DNA from: Acidocella facilis ATCC 35904
GTDB lineage: Bacteria; Pseudomonadota; Alphaproteobacteria; Acetobacterales; Acetobacteraceae
Length of the DNA stretch: 64,000 nucleotides
Direction of reading: 5' to 3'
Assembly (NCBI RefSeq): GCF_000687875.1
Contig: NZ_JHYG01000003.1
Coordinates: 124,001 to 188,000, forward strand
Under the pieces are notes generated by a model, which searched no databases, was not told the DNA's origin, and was given only the letters and a program-made list of their open reading frames with translations. The position numbers and the translations under genes are program-made. This document shows, piece by piece, positions 1 to 6,881 of this stretch (position 1 is its first letter; every line of letters starts with the position of its first letter).

Positions 1-202
1 CGGTGCCGTGCTCGGCCGCCTGGATCGGGCCGGAGACCAGCATATAGGCCGGCGCCAGCATGTCATCCAAGCCAGCGCGCAGCCGGTCGGAGAAATTCTG
101 ATCCGCCCGGCCGATGAGAACGCAGCCGAGCGAGACCATCAGCATCACCGGCAGGGTCAGACGCGACAGGGCTTGGCGGAGCGGGATCGATAATCTGATC
201 AC
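1..202 (-). CDS. mreC: Rod shape-determining protein MreC, N-terminal part (cut by window edge)
   Basis: The first 67 residues of a protein that runs leftward off the window. They show a short basic start, one hydrophobic segment at about residues 17-31, then a GRADQ stretch and an LAPAYMLVSGPIQ stretch. This is the usual architecture of alphaproteobacterial MreC: cytoplasmic tip, single membrane helix, then a periplasmic coiled-coil and beta domain (not in the window). MreC links MreB to the cell-wall elongation machinery. I chose the GTG at 202 because it gives the intact N-terminus with an AGG 9 bases upstream. The gene upstream on the same strand is the yggS-type gene, not mreB, which is unusual. 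Identity rests on a short piece, so it is good but not certain. Confidence 0.68.
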   Translation of the reverse strand, partial: MIRLSIPLRQALSRLTLPVMLMVSLGCVLIGRADQNFSDRLRAGLDDMLAPAYMLVSGPIQAAEHGT

Positions 203-339
203 CGGAAACCTATCTGCAAAAAGAGGACAATGACCGCCTAGCCCTTACAGGCAAATGCGCGGGACGCACAGTGGGAATGCGCGGATTCAGCCAGGGCAGC
301 GCGTTTAAAACATTAAAAATTGTGTCTGGCGGGCGTGGC

Positions 340-391
340 AAAGGGTCAGCGATTGTTGAAGAAACACCCGCTAGCGCCAAAAACTTTCGAT
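340..391 (-). repeat. Stop-proximal AAAGTTTTTGG motif after the yggS-type gene (degenerate copy)
   Basis: Reading on the minus strand, the yggS-type stop codon is followed after about six bases by CGAAAGTTTTTGGCG (389-375) and a weak palindrome. It resembles the motif seen after other stops in this window (8298, 24013, 39443, 57658), but no long perfect hairpin follows. The rest of the 193-base gap before mreC (203-395) holds no gene that I can see and may carry the mreC promoter. Confidence 0.45.
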
Positions 392-395
392 AGCG

Positions 396-1070
396 TTAAT
401 TTGCCGGCGGGGTCTCGCGCCGGCCGAACAAGGCGGTGCCGATGCGGATATGGGTGGCGCCGGCGGCGATGGCGGCGGCGTAATCGCCGGACATGCCCAT
501 CGAGCGCACCGCCAGCCCATGCGCATCGGCCATCGCGGCGAGGCGGCGGAAATAAGGTGTGGGTTCGCCTGCTGCCGGCGGGATGCACATCAGCCCTTTC
601 AGCGCATCGCCGAAGCGCGCGTGCGCGGCGCGGATGAAACCATCCGCTTCGGCGGTGGGGATACCGGATTTCTGCGCCTCGTCGCCGATATTCACCTGCA
701 CCAGCAGCTCGGGCAGGCGCCCGGCTTTTTGCGCGGCGGCGTCGATCGCATCGAGCAGGCGCGGGCGGTCCAGGCTGTCGATCGCATCGGCTAGGCGCAC
801 CGCCTGCTCGGCCTTGTTGGTCTGCAGCCCGCCAATGATATGCAGTTTCGCGCCGGGGAGCGGGAATTTTTCCGCCGCCTCCTGCACCCGGTTCTCGCCG
901 AATATATGAAGCCCCGCCGCCAAGGCCGCCTCCACCGCGGCGCGCGGATGGGTTTTGCTGACGGCGATCAGGGTGATCTCCTCGGGATCGCGCCCGGCGG
1001 CGCGGGCGGCTTGCGCGATCTGGGCGCGGATGATTTCGAGGTTGCGGGCAATCGGGCTAATATCGGCCAT
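396..1070 (-). CDS. YggS/PLPBP-type pyridoxal phosphate homeostasis protein
   Basis: A 224-residue protein with the complete fold-type III PLP-barrel signature. The PLP lysine is in AVSKTHP (K39), followed by FGENRVQEAAEKF, HIIGGLQTNK, LLVQVNIGDEAQKSGI, GLMCIPP and a C-terminal SMGMSGDY...GATHIRIGTALFG phosphate-binding segment. The family binds and buffers PLP and has no known catalytic activity. Length matches the family (about 220-235). The reading frame stays open well upstream, but homology begins at MADISPIARNL, so the ATG at 1070 is used. That ATG overlaps by two bases the start of the divergent ThiE-like gene, so promoters must lie inside coding sequence or further away. Confidence 0.93.
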   Translation of the reverse strand: MADISPIARNLEIIRAQIAQAARAAGRDPEEITLIAVSKTHPRAAVEAALAAGLHIFGENRVQEAAEKFPLPGAKLHIIGGLQTNKAEQAVRLADAIDSLDRPRLLDAIDAAAQKAGRLPELLVQVNIGDEAQKSGIPTAEADGFIRAAHARFGDALKGLMCIPPAAGEPTPYFRRLAAMADAHGLAVRSMGMSGDYAAAIAAGATHIRIGTALFGRRETPPAN

Positions 1071-1668
1071 GGATTCACGGTTAATCGCCTGGGGCCGCGC
1101 GGTAAAGCGGCGCGACCCGCAGGCCCAGATCCCGCCGCTCTGGTTCTTCACCGATGCCCAGCGCACGCCCGACCCGCTGGCGGTGATTGCCCGGCTGCCT
1201 TTGGGGCTGTGCGGGGTGGTGCTGCGCCATGACCAGGACCCGGACCGCGCCCGGCTGGCGCGGCGGGCGGCGAAGATTTGCCGGGCGCGGCGGCTGGCGC
1301 TGATCATCGCCGGGGATGCGCGGCTGGCGGCGTCGCTGAAGGCGGGGCTGCATCTGCGGGGCGGGGCGGGGCGGGTGCGTTCGCATACCGGGCTGCGCAG
1401 CGCCTCGGCGCATGATGAGGCGCAGATTCGGCAGGCAAGGCGCGCGGATGTGGCGCTGGTCTTCATCTCTCCCGTGCATCCCACCGCCAGCCATCCCGGC
1501 GCGCGCGGGCTGGGGGCGGCGGGCTGGCGCCGTCTGGCGGCGCGGCTGAGTCCGGTCCGCGGCAAGGCGCCGATAAAGCCTTTTGCTCTGGGGGGAATGA
1601 GCGGCCGCCATGTCCGGAACTTGGGGCCTGAATGTGCCGGCGTGGGGGCAATCGACGCCTTTTTTTGA
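1069..1668 (+). CDS. ThiE/TenI-like thiamine phosphate synthase family protein
   Basis: A 199-residue TIM-barrel protein resembling thiamine phosphate synthase. Visible pieces are PPLWFFTDAQRTPDP near the start, a long middle with many Arg and Ala, the SAHDEAQIRQARRADVALVFISPVHPT segment (family pattern SaHs...A...gaDYv..GPvFpT) and a C-terminal PFALGGMSGRHV segment equivalent to the phosphate-binding A-x-GGI loop. The usual NDR and HLGQ motifs are not clean, so catalysis is uncertain; it may be a TenI-like or degenerate member. The frame is open upstream to 955, but the ATG at 1069 is preferred because upstream residues would lie entirely inside the opposite gene. No clear ribosome binding site is visible. 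Confidence 0.68.
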   Translation: MDSRLIAWGRAVKRRDPQAQIPPLWFFTDAQRTPDPLAVIARLPLGLCGVVLRHDQDPDRARLARRAAKICRARRLALIIAGDARLAASLKAGLHLRGGAGRVRSHTGLRSASAHDEAQIRQARRADVALVFISPVHPTASHPGARGLGAAGWRRLAARLSPVRGKAPIKPFALGGMSGRHVRNLGPECAGVGAIDAFF

Positions 1669-2030
1669 AGCAATTAGCTTGAAGTTTGACCCGGTTCGGG
1701 CTCGGCCCGGAGCGGCAGGCCAAGCGTGTATATAAAAATACTTAAATGGTATGAATATTATATCGCGCTGCAGCGTAAGCTGCGCATAGTCGCTGGTTTT
1801 TACAGGAAAAGCGCAGGATCGAATTTAACATTAACGTCATATACATGTGGCGTGCGTGCCACAGTCCCCCGAATAAGCTCAAGAACGGAAAGTCAGAGAT
1901 TGCGCGGGCCGGCGGATGGCGATTTATAGGCTGCCGAGCGCATCGGCTGTCATCAGGCTGTCGGTGCACGCTTCTGGGGGCCTCACGGTCTTAAAAATTC
2001 CGCCGCATGGCGAATGATGGAGATGATTTG
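1669..2030. other. Intergenic region upstream of the porin, with an AT-rich core
   Basis: No gene is supported here. Bases 1726-1850 are far more AT-rich than the flanks, and short open frames on both strands have no family features. The stretch probably contains the porin promoter and a long 5' leader: the ATG at 2031 has GGAGA 8 bases upstream. I cannot place a convincing -35/-10 pair. Confidence 0.5.
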
Positions 2031-3305
2031 ATGCGCAAACTGCTTCTGGCCACTGCGGCCACCATGCTCGCCACGGGCGCTGCCTTCGCCCAGCCGGCGA
2101 AAGAGGTTGCCGCTCCGGGCAGCATCGTCGTTCACCTGAACGGTTACTTCCAGTACGGCGTCGGCGCGTTCGGCTCCACCCACATGTCCGGCGGCTCGGG
2201 CACCAGCGCCTACAAGCTGAACAATGTCGGCACCAACGGCGATTTCCGCATTTATCCGGGCTTCGACGCGCAGACCACCAACGGCATCTGGTATGGTGTG
2301 CAGGCTGAAATCCGCACCACCGTCTCCTCCGCTGGCAAGTCCGCCGGGTCCAACACCAGCGTTTCCGCCGGCACCGAGAGTCTGTATGTGAAGCGCGCTT
2401 ATGCCTATATCGGCGCGCCCGAGTACGGCTTCATCCGCGCCGGCCAGACCGACAGCGCCTGGACCCTGTCCCAGGTTGGCGCGATCGAGAGCTTCGGCGA
2501 CGGCGCCGGGTTCAACTGCGATGGCGGCGCCTGCACCATGCTGCCGACCTCCCCGGGTCTGTTCATGTTCGCCGACACCTCCGGCCTCTATGCCACCAAC
2601 AAGGTTGTGTATGAGTCCCCGGCCGTGGGCGTGCTCGGCGGCCAGCTGTCCGGCATCATCGGCTTCGAGCCGAACTCCAACGGCATCAAGGAAGGCAACG
2701 CCGCCAACGGCAGCGCCCTGGGCGAGTCCGCGAGCTCCATCTATGGTGGCAGCAATGTCCGCCGCCGCAACACGCTGGACATGTCCGTGTCCTACGGCGA
2801 GAAGATGAACGGCTTCGACAACAAGGTCTCCGTCTCTTACCTGCACGGCGCGCCGCTGGGCATTCTGGGCGGCACCCCGACCACCGCGCCGCATGGCTAT
2901 GACGAGCTGAGCGTGATGCAGGCCGGTGCGCAGACCACTTTCGCGGGTCTGACCGTTGGCGGCAACATGAAGTGGGGCCAGGTTGAAGACGGCTACGCCT
3001 TCAAGCCGAAGGGCGCGCGTAACGCTCTGGGCTATGTGGTCGGCGCCTCCTACAATGTCGGCCCGTACACGGTCGGCGCCTCCTACTTCAACCAGCAGAG
3101 CTCCGGCAACTATGTTCCGGGTTCCACCGCCGTTGCCCGCACGCTGAGCGAGTATGGCGTTGCCGCTGGCGCGAACTACCAGATCGCCAAGCCGATGGGC
3201 CTGTATCTGGAATATCTGTATGGCCACCAGCACCAGCCGACCGCGACCTCGACCGGCAACGTCCAGGAGCAGATGATCGACCTCGGCACCACCATCAAGT
3301 GGTAA
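2031..3305 (+). CDS. Outer membrane porin
   Basis: A 424-residue beta-barrel porin. The N-terminus MRKLLLATAATMLATGAAFA is a classic Sec signal peptide cleaved before QPAKE. The mature part is rich in Gly, Ser, Tyr and Asn with alternating-hydrophobicity strands (HLNGYFQYGVGAF, YGVQAEIRTT, AYAYIGAPEYGFIRAGQ, DMSVSYGEKMNG, GYVVGASYNVGPY). It ends in LGTTIKW, and the terminal aromatic residue is the usual BAM recognition signal. Codon use is strongly biased to C/G-ending preferred codons, as expected for an abundant protein, and a strong terminator follows. The ATG at 2031 is chosen over one at 2007 because of the signal peptide and the GGAGA site. Substrate specificity cannot be read. Confidence 0.92.
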   Translation: MRKLLLATAATMLATGAAFAQPAKEVAAPGSIVVHLNGYFQYGVGAFGSTHMSGGSGTSAYKLNNVGTNGDFRIYPGFDAQTTNGIWYGVQAEIRTTVSSAGKSAGSNTSVSAGTESLYVKRAYAYIGAPEYGFIRAGQTDSAWTLSQVGAIESFGDGAGFNCDGGACTMLPTSPGLFMFADTSGLYATNKVVYESPAVGVLGGQLSGIIGFEPNSNGIKEGNAANGSALGESASSIYGGSNVRRRNTLDMSVSYGEKMNGFDNKVSVSYLHGAPLGILGGTPTTAPHGYDELSVMQAGAQTTFAGLTVGGNMKWGQVEDGYAFKPKGARNALGYVVGASYNVGPYTVGASYFNQQSSGNYVPGSTAVARTLSEYGVAAGANYQIAKPMGLYLEYLYGHQHQPTATSTGNVQEQMIDLGTTIKW

Positions 3306-3339
3306 TCGCTTAAAGGCCGGTCCTTCTGGGCTGATCTTG

Positions 3340-3369
3340 AAAGGGTGGCGGGCAACCGCCACCCTTTTT
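3340..3369 (+). terminator. Rho-independent terminator after the porin
   Basis: A 12-bp stem AAAGGGTGGCGG / CCGCCACCCTTT with a GCAA tetraloop, ending in TTTTTG. It lies 35 bases after the porin stop. Confidence 0.93.
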
Positions 3370-3464
3370 GTTTGCGCGGCCGCATTCGATCTTGTGGCCC
3401 CAGCCCTTGGCGGCGCCTTGGTTGAAGGCTAAACAGCTTGCAGTTTCGGGTTTGGAGAGCAGAA

Positions 3465-3992
3465 TTGCGGATTATTCAACGTGTCGCCGTCCCCGCCAGC
3501 CTGGCGCTCAGCCTGCTCGGGCTCAGTGCCTGCTCAGGTGGTCTGAAGACCTCCAACCCTGACGTCGCCAATTACGAGATGGGCGGCATGGGGCCGGCCG
3601 CGCCGGGCTCTGGCTCGCTGTTCACCCTCGGCAAGGGCAGCACGGGCGGCGCCGCCTCCAACACCAATATCCAGGTGAATGCCTATCTCTGGCGGGCGAC
3701 GCTGGACACGCTCTCCTTCATGCCGCTGGTCTCGGCTGATCCGTTCGGCGGGGTGATCATCACCGACTGGTACACGCCGCCCGGCCAGCCCGGCACCCGC
3801 TTCAAGGCGAATGCCTATATCCTCAGCAAGACCCTGACCGCCGATGCGATCCAGGTGAGCGTGTTCGAGCAGGTGCAGCAGAACGGCCAATGGGTGGACA
3901 GCTCGGCCGATCCCTCGCTCGCCAGCGGGTTGGAGGATCGTATCCTCGCCCGCGCCGCCGATCTGCAGGCGGCGGCGAAGAACACCAAGTAA
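3465..3992 (+). CDS. DUF3576 family lipoprotein
   Basis: A 175-residue secreted lipoprotein. The TTG at 3465 has GGAGAG about 6 bases upstream and gives RIIQRVAVPASLALSLLGLSAC, a signal peptide ending in an LSAC lipobox, so this start is preferred to the TTG at 3438. The mature protein contains VNAYLWRATLDTLSFMPLVSADPFGGVIITDW, the core of DUF3576, a conserved alphaproteobacterial family of unknown function. Later segments FKANAYILSKTL and DRILARAADLQ also fit. It probably sits on the periplasmic face of an envelope membrane. It is monocistronic with its own terminator. Confidence 0.9.
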   Translation: MRIIQRVAVPASLALSLLGLSACSGGLKTSNPDVANYEMGGMGPAAPGSGSLFTLGKGSTGGAASNTNIQVNAYLWRATLDTLSFMPLVSADPFGGVIITDWYTPPGQPGTRFKANAYILSKTLTADAIQVSVFEQVQQNGQWVDSSADPSLASGLEDRILARAADLQAAAKNTK

Positions 3993-4006
3993 AGCTTTTC
4001 GGGTAC

Positions 4007-4043
4007 AAAAAACCCCTCCCGTCGCCGACGGGAGGGGTTTTTT
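4007..4043 (+). terminator. Rho-independent terminator after the DUF3576 gene
   Basis: Nearly perfect hairpin AAAAAACCCCTCCCGTCG / CGACGGGAGGGGTTTTTT, with A- and T-runs on the two sides, so it could work in both directions. Confidence 0.92.
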
Positions 4044-4080
4044 GTTGGGGGCTGAGCCACGGGCATGGAGGGAAGATCAT

Positions 4081-4211
4081 AAAAGTTTTTGGGGTGCAGC
4101 CCTTTTTACAAAAAGGGCTGCAAAATGTCCGGGGTGGTGACGACGGCGTTGCGCACACCCCGAACACCTTTCGCCGCTTTTTTGTAAAAAAGCGGCACCA
4201 AAAAACTTTTG
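4081..4211. repeat. Palindromic intergenic element, copy A (two inverted halves)
   Basis: Left half: AAAAGTTTTTGGGG (4081-4094), then a hairpin GCAGCCCTTTTT / AAAAAGGGCTGC (4096-4121). Right half in inverted orientation: hairpin GCCGCTTTTTT / AAAAAAGCGGC (4173-4196) followed by ACCAAAAAACTTTTG (4197-4211), abutting the end of the minus-strand gene. Between them GGGGTG and CACCCC flank a short loop. The right half is almost identical to that of copy B near 8400. It lies between convergent genes and contains no ORF. Confidence 0.85.
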
Positions 4212-4224
4212 ATTTTTTAAGCGC

Positions 4225-4626
4225 TCAGCTCTTGTTGCGGCGCTCACCCAGGAAATATTCCGCCAGCGCGCCGGTGATCAGCGCCGTCAGCACCGCCTTG
4301 CGCGGGTCGCGCCGGACGATGAAGGTGCCAAAGCGCAGCGCCAGGCTCAGCGTGCTGACCGCCTCGGTGACGAGGCTGGGCTGGCGGGCGCGCATTCGCC
4401 GCAACACGGCGGTGAAGATGAGGGCGCAGAGCCCGCCCACCGCCAGCAGCAGCACGCCGCAAATGGCGGCGGCGCCCGCCATGCCGACATAATGCGCCAC
4501 CCAGATCAGCAAGGCGGCCGAGAGAAAGCCCACCCCTCCCAGCCCGGTGCAGAGTAGCACCACGGCCATGCAGAGCCAGAGCGCGGCGGATTTACCGACA
4601 TAGGCAGCGCGACGGCCGAGGCTCAT
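4225..4626 (-). CDS. Small integral membrane protein, unknown function
   Basis: 133 residues with two long hydrophobic segments (about residues 15-40 and 47-71), then a basic cytoplasmic tail (RRMRARQPS) and a third weak hydrophobic stretch (VLTALITGALAEYFLG). The layout resembles the holin-like or DUF1469-type membrane proteins often paired with YqjD/ElaB proteins. It starts 6 bases after the stop of the DUF883-like gene upstream, so the two form an operon and probably act together at the inner membrane. No catalytic motif is visible. Confidence 0.75.
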   Translation of the reverse strand: MSLGRRAAYVGKSAALWLCMAVVLLCTGLGGVGFLSAALLIWVAHYVGMAGAAAICGVLLLAVGGLCALIFTAVLRRMRARQPSLVTEAVSTLSLALRFGTFIVRRDPRKAVLTALITGALAEYFLGERRNKS

Positions 4627-4632
4627 CCTCTC

Positions 4633-4971
4633 TTAGCCGCGGCGCAGGAAGCCGGCGGCGAGCAGGCCGACGCCGAAGGCGATGGCCAGCGACGCCAGCG
4701 GGCGCTCGCTCACCTCCGTCTCCAGCTTGGCGACCGCATCCTTGCTCGTGCCTTTCAGCCGGGCGCCGAGAATTTCCAGCTCCTCCTCGATCGAGGCGAC
4801 GCGCGAGGACAGGCCGCCGCCATTGAGGTAGGAGGTGATCTGCTCCAGCGCCGCATGCGCGTTCTCACCCAGCTTCTCCCCGGCATCGCCGAGTCCGACG
4901 CGGAATTTCTCGAATTCCTGTTTCAGCTGATCGATATCGATGGAAGACGGATCAATTCGTTTGGCGCACAT
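4633..4971 (-). CDS. YqjD/ElaB-like (DUF883) membrane-anchored protein
   Basis: 112 residues. A charged, probably coiled-coil N-terminal region (LKQEFEKFRVGLGDAGEKLGENAHAALEQ) is followed by a second helix (RVASIEEELEILGARLKG). The C-terminal hydrophobic anchor LASLAIAFGVGLLAAGFLRRG carries the GFLxRR-like ending typical of DUF883. Family members such as YqjD tether ribosomes to the inner membrane in stationary phase; whether this one does is inference. It is the first gene of a two-gene minus-strand operon. Confidence 0.78.
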   Translation of the reverse strand: MCAKRIDPSSIDIDQLKQEFEKFRVGLGDAGEKLGENAHAALEQITSYLNGGGLSSRVASIEEELEILGARLKGTSKDAVAKLETEVSERPLASLAIAFGVGLLAAGFLRRG

Positions 4972-5152
4972 CTCGAAACCCTCCTTTGCTCAAACCTCAC
5001 GTCGTACGGCAGAGCGGCTTTTTCAACGCCGCCGCCGGCCGCATCACACGATAATTGCTGAGCATGCGCAACAAAGCTGCGCTTTGGCTTGCCTGTTAAC
5101 CGCGCGGCTGGCAAGGCATGGCATGGTTTGAGTGAGAGACGGAAGGGGCGGC

Positions 5153-6175
5153 ATGGGCTGGCTGGCATTGGCGCTGGGGTTGTTTCTGGCCTGTCCGGGG
5201 GTGGCGCTGGCGCAGTTCAGCCTGTTTGAGGGCGGGCCGCATTCCCTCGCCCCGCTGGTGAAGATGGTCGCCCCCGGCGTGGTCGGCATTGCCGTCACCG
5301 AGGCGTCAGGCGGCTCCGGCGCCACCCCGGCCCCGGTGCATGGCGGCAAGGCCACCCCGCCTCTGACCCAGGCCGCCGGCTCGGGATTCATCATCAGCCC
5401 GGACGGCATGATCGTCACCAACGACCATGTCATCGCCGGCGCCGCGCAGATCACCGTAACCCTGGATAATGGCGAAAAATTCACCGCCCAGTTAGTCGGC
5501 GCGGACGACCTGACGGATATCGCTGTCATTAAAATCCATCCATCCAAGCCGCTGCAACCGGCCCGTTGGGGGGATTCGTCCAAGGTCCAGGTGGGGGACT
5601 GGGTGCTGGCCGCGGGCAACCCGTTCGCGCTCGGAAATTCGTTCACACTCGGCATCGTCTCGGCCGAGGGGCGCGATATCGGCGAGGGTCCGTTCAACCA
5701 TTTCCTGCAGCTGGATGCGCCGATCAATCCCGGCAATTCCGGCGGCCCGGCCTTCAACATGCAGGGCGCGGTGATTGGGATAAATTCAGCAATTGTCTCG
5801 CCTTCCGGCGGATCGGTGGGGATCGGCTTCGCCATTCCCAGCAACAGCGCGGCCCCCATCGTGGCGCAGCTGATCGCCCATGGCGCGGTGGCGCGCGGCT
5901 GGCTCGGCGTCTCCGTCGCGGACCTGAGCGATGGCGGCCCGGGGGCGGTGATCACCGGGCTGGAGGCCGGTGGCCCGGCGGACAAAGCCGGGCTCAACCA
6001 GTCCGATTTGGTGGTTTCGGTGAATGGCGAGGCGATCTCCGGCGCTGACGGTTTGACGCGGATCATTGCGTCCATGCCGCCTGGGCGGAAGGTAGTCCTT
6101 GGGGTAAGGAAAAATGGACATATATTCCACTTGCCGGTCACCGTTGGGCGGCGACCGGCGCAGATAGGGGAGTAG
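5153..6175 (+). CDS. HtrA/DegP-type periplasmic serine protease, one PDZ domain
   Basis: 340 residues from the ATG at 5153, which has GGAAGGGG just upstream and gives the signal peptide MGWLALALGLFLACPGVALAQ. A trypsin-like domain follows with an intact triad: His92 in TNDHV, Asp122 in DLTDIAV and Ser196 in GNSGGP. A single C-terminal PDZ domain starts near GWLGVSVADL, with VITGLEAGGPADKAGL and VVSVNGEAI. One PDZ instead of two makes it DegS-like in layout, but the cleavable signal peptide suggests a soluble periplasmic protease. The regulator gene starts two bases after its stop, so protease and two-component system are one operon, suggesting an envelope-stress role. Confidence 0.92.
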   Translation: MGWLALALGLFLACPGVALAQFSLFEGGPHSLAPLVKMVAPGVVGIAVTEASGGSGATPAPVHGGKATPPLTQAAGSGFIISPDGMIVTNDHVIAGAAQITVTLDNGEKFTAQLVGADDLTDIAVIKIHPSKPLQPARWGDSSKVQVGDWVLAAGNPFALGNSFTLGIVSAEGRDIGEGPFNHFLQLDAPINPGNSGGPAFNMQGAVIGINSAIVSPSGGSVGIGFAIPSNSAAPIVAQLIAHGAVARGWLGVSVADLSDGGPGAVITGLEAGGPADKAGLNQSDLVVSVNGEAISGADGLTRIIASMPPGRKVVLGVRKNGHIFHLPVTVGRRPAQIGE

Positions 6176-6177
6176 AG

Positions 6178-6861
6178 ATGCGGATACTCGTCGTAGAGGA
6201 CGACAAGGATGTGGCGGGCTTCGTACTGAAGGGGCTGCGCGAGGCGGGACATACGGTCGAACATGCCGATAATGGGCGTGACGGGCTGTTCCTGGCCGCC
6301 TCGGAGAATTTCGACGCCATCATCCTCGACCGCATGCTGCCGGGCGGCATCGACGGTTTGCGACTGCTGGAAACATTGCGTGGGCAGGACAATACCACGC
6401 CGGTGCTGTTCCTCTCCGCGCTCGGCCAGGTCGATGACCGGGTGAAAGGCTTGAAGGCGGGCGGTGACGATTATCTCACCAAGCCCTTCGCCTTCGCCGA
6501 GCTGCTGGCGCGCGTGGAAGCGCTGACCCGGCGCGGTAAGAGCGACGGGCCGGCGACCCGGCTGCAGGTGGGGGATCTGGAGATGGATCTGCTCTCGCGC
6601 TCGGTGCGCCGTGGCCCGACCAAGATCGATCTGCAGCCGCGGGAATTCCGCTTGCTGGAATATCTGATGCGCCATGCCGGCCAGGTCGTCACCCGCACCA
6701 TGCTGCTGGAAGGCGTGTGGGATTATCATTTCGACCCGCAAACCAACGTGATCGACGTGCATATCTCGCGTCTGCGTCAGAAGATCGACAAGCCGTTCCC
6801 GACCGCGCTGCTGCATACCGTCCGCAATGCGGGCTATATGCTGCGCTCCGAAGAACCTTGA
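6178..6861 (+). CDS. OmpR/PhoB-family response regulator
   Basis: 227 residues. The receiver domain has the acidic pocket EDD near residue 7, phosphoacceptor Asp51 in IILDRMLPGG, the conserved S/T in FLSAL and Lys in DDYLTKPF. It is followed by a winged-helix domain (PREFRLLEYLMRHAGQVVTRTMLLEGVWDYHFDPQTNVIDVHISRLRQKID). It is placed tightly between the HtrA gene and the sensor kinase gene, so it is presumably phosphorylated by that kinase. Targets are not visible. Confidence 0.93.
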   Translation: MRILVVEDDKDVAGFVLKGLREAGHTVEHADNGRDGLFLAASENFDAIILDRMLPGGIDGLRLLETLRGQDNTTPVLFLSALGQVDDRVKGLKAGGDDYLTKPFAFAELLARVEALTRRGKSDGPATRLQVGDLEMDLLSRSVRRGPTKIDLQPREFRLLEYLMRHAGQVVTRTMLLEGVWDYHFDPQTNVIDVHISRLRQKIDKPFPTALLHTVRNAGYMLRSEEP

Positions 6862-6881
6862 TCGCGGCTTGATTTAAAACC

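Noticed and set aside
396..1673. A 425-codon frame on the minus strand covering the YggS-type gene and beyond
   Set aside because: Homology begins at MADISPIARN (1070); the N-terminal extension is antisense to the ThiE-like gene and has no family features.
1726..1969. Short frames on both strands in the AT-rich gap before the porin
   Set aside because: No ribosome binding site, no motif, and composition like non-coding DNA.
1983..3362. Long minus-strand frame opposite the porin
   Set aside because: A shadow of the biased codon use of the porin gene; the translated protein is low-complexity Gly/Ala/Arg.
5044..6816. 590-codon minus-strand frame opposite the HtrA and regulator genes
   Set aside because: Antisense to three clear motifs sets; repetitive composition and no domain.
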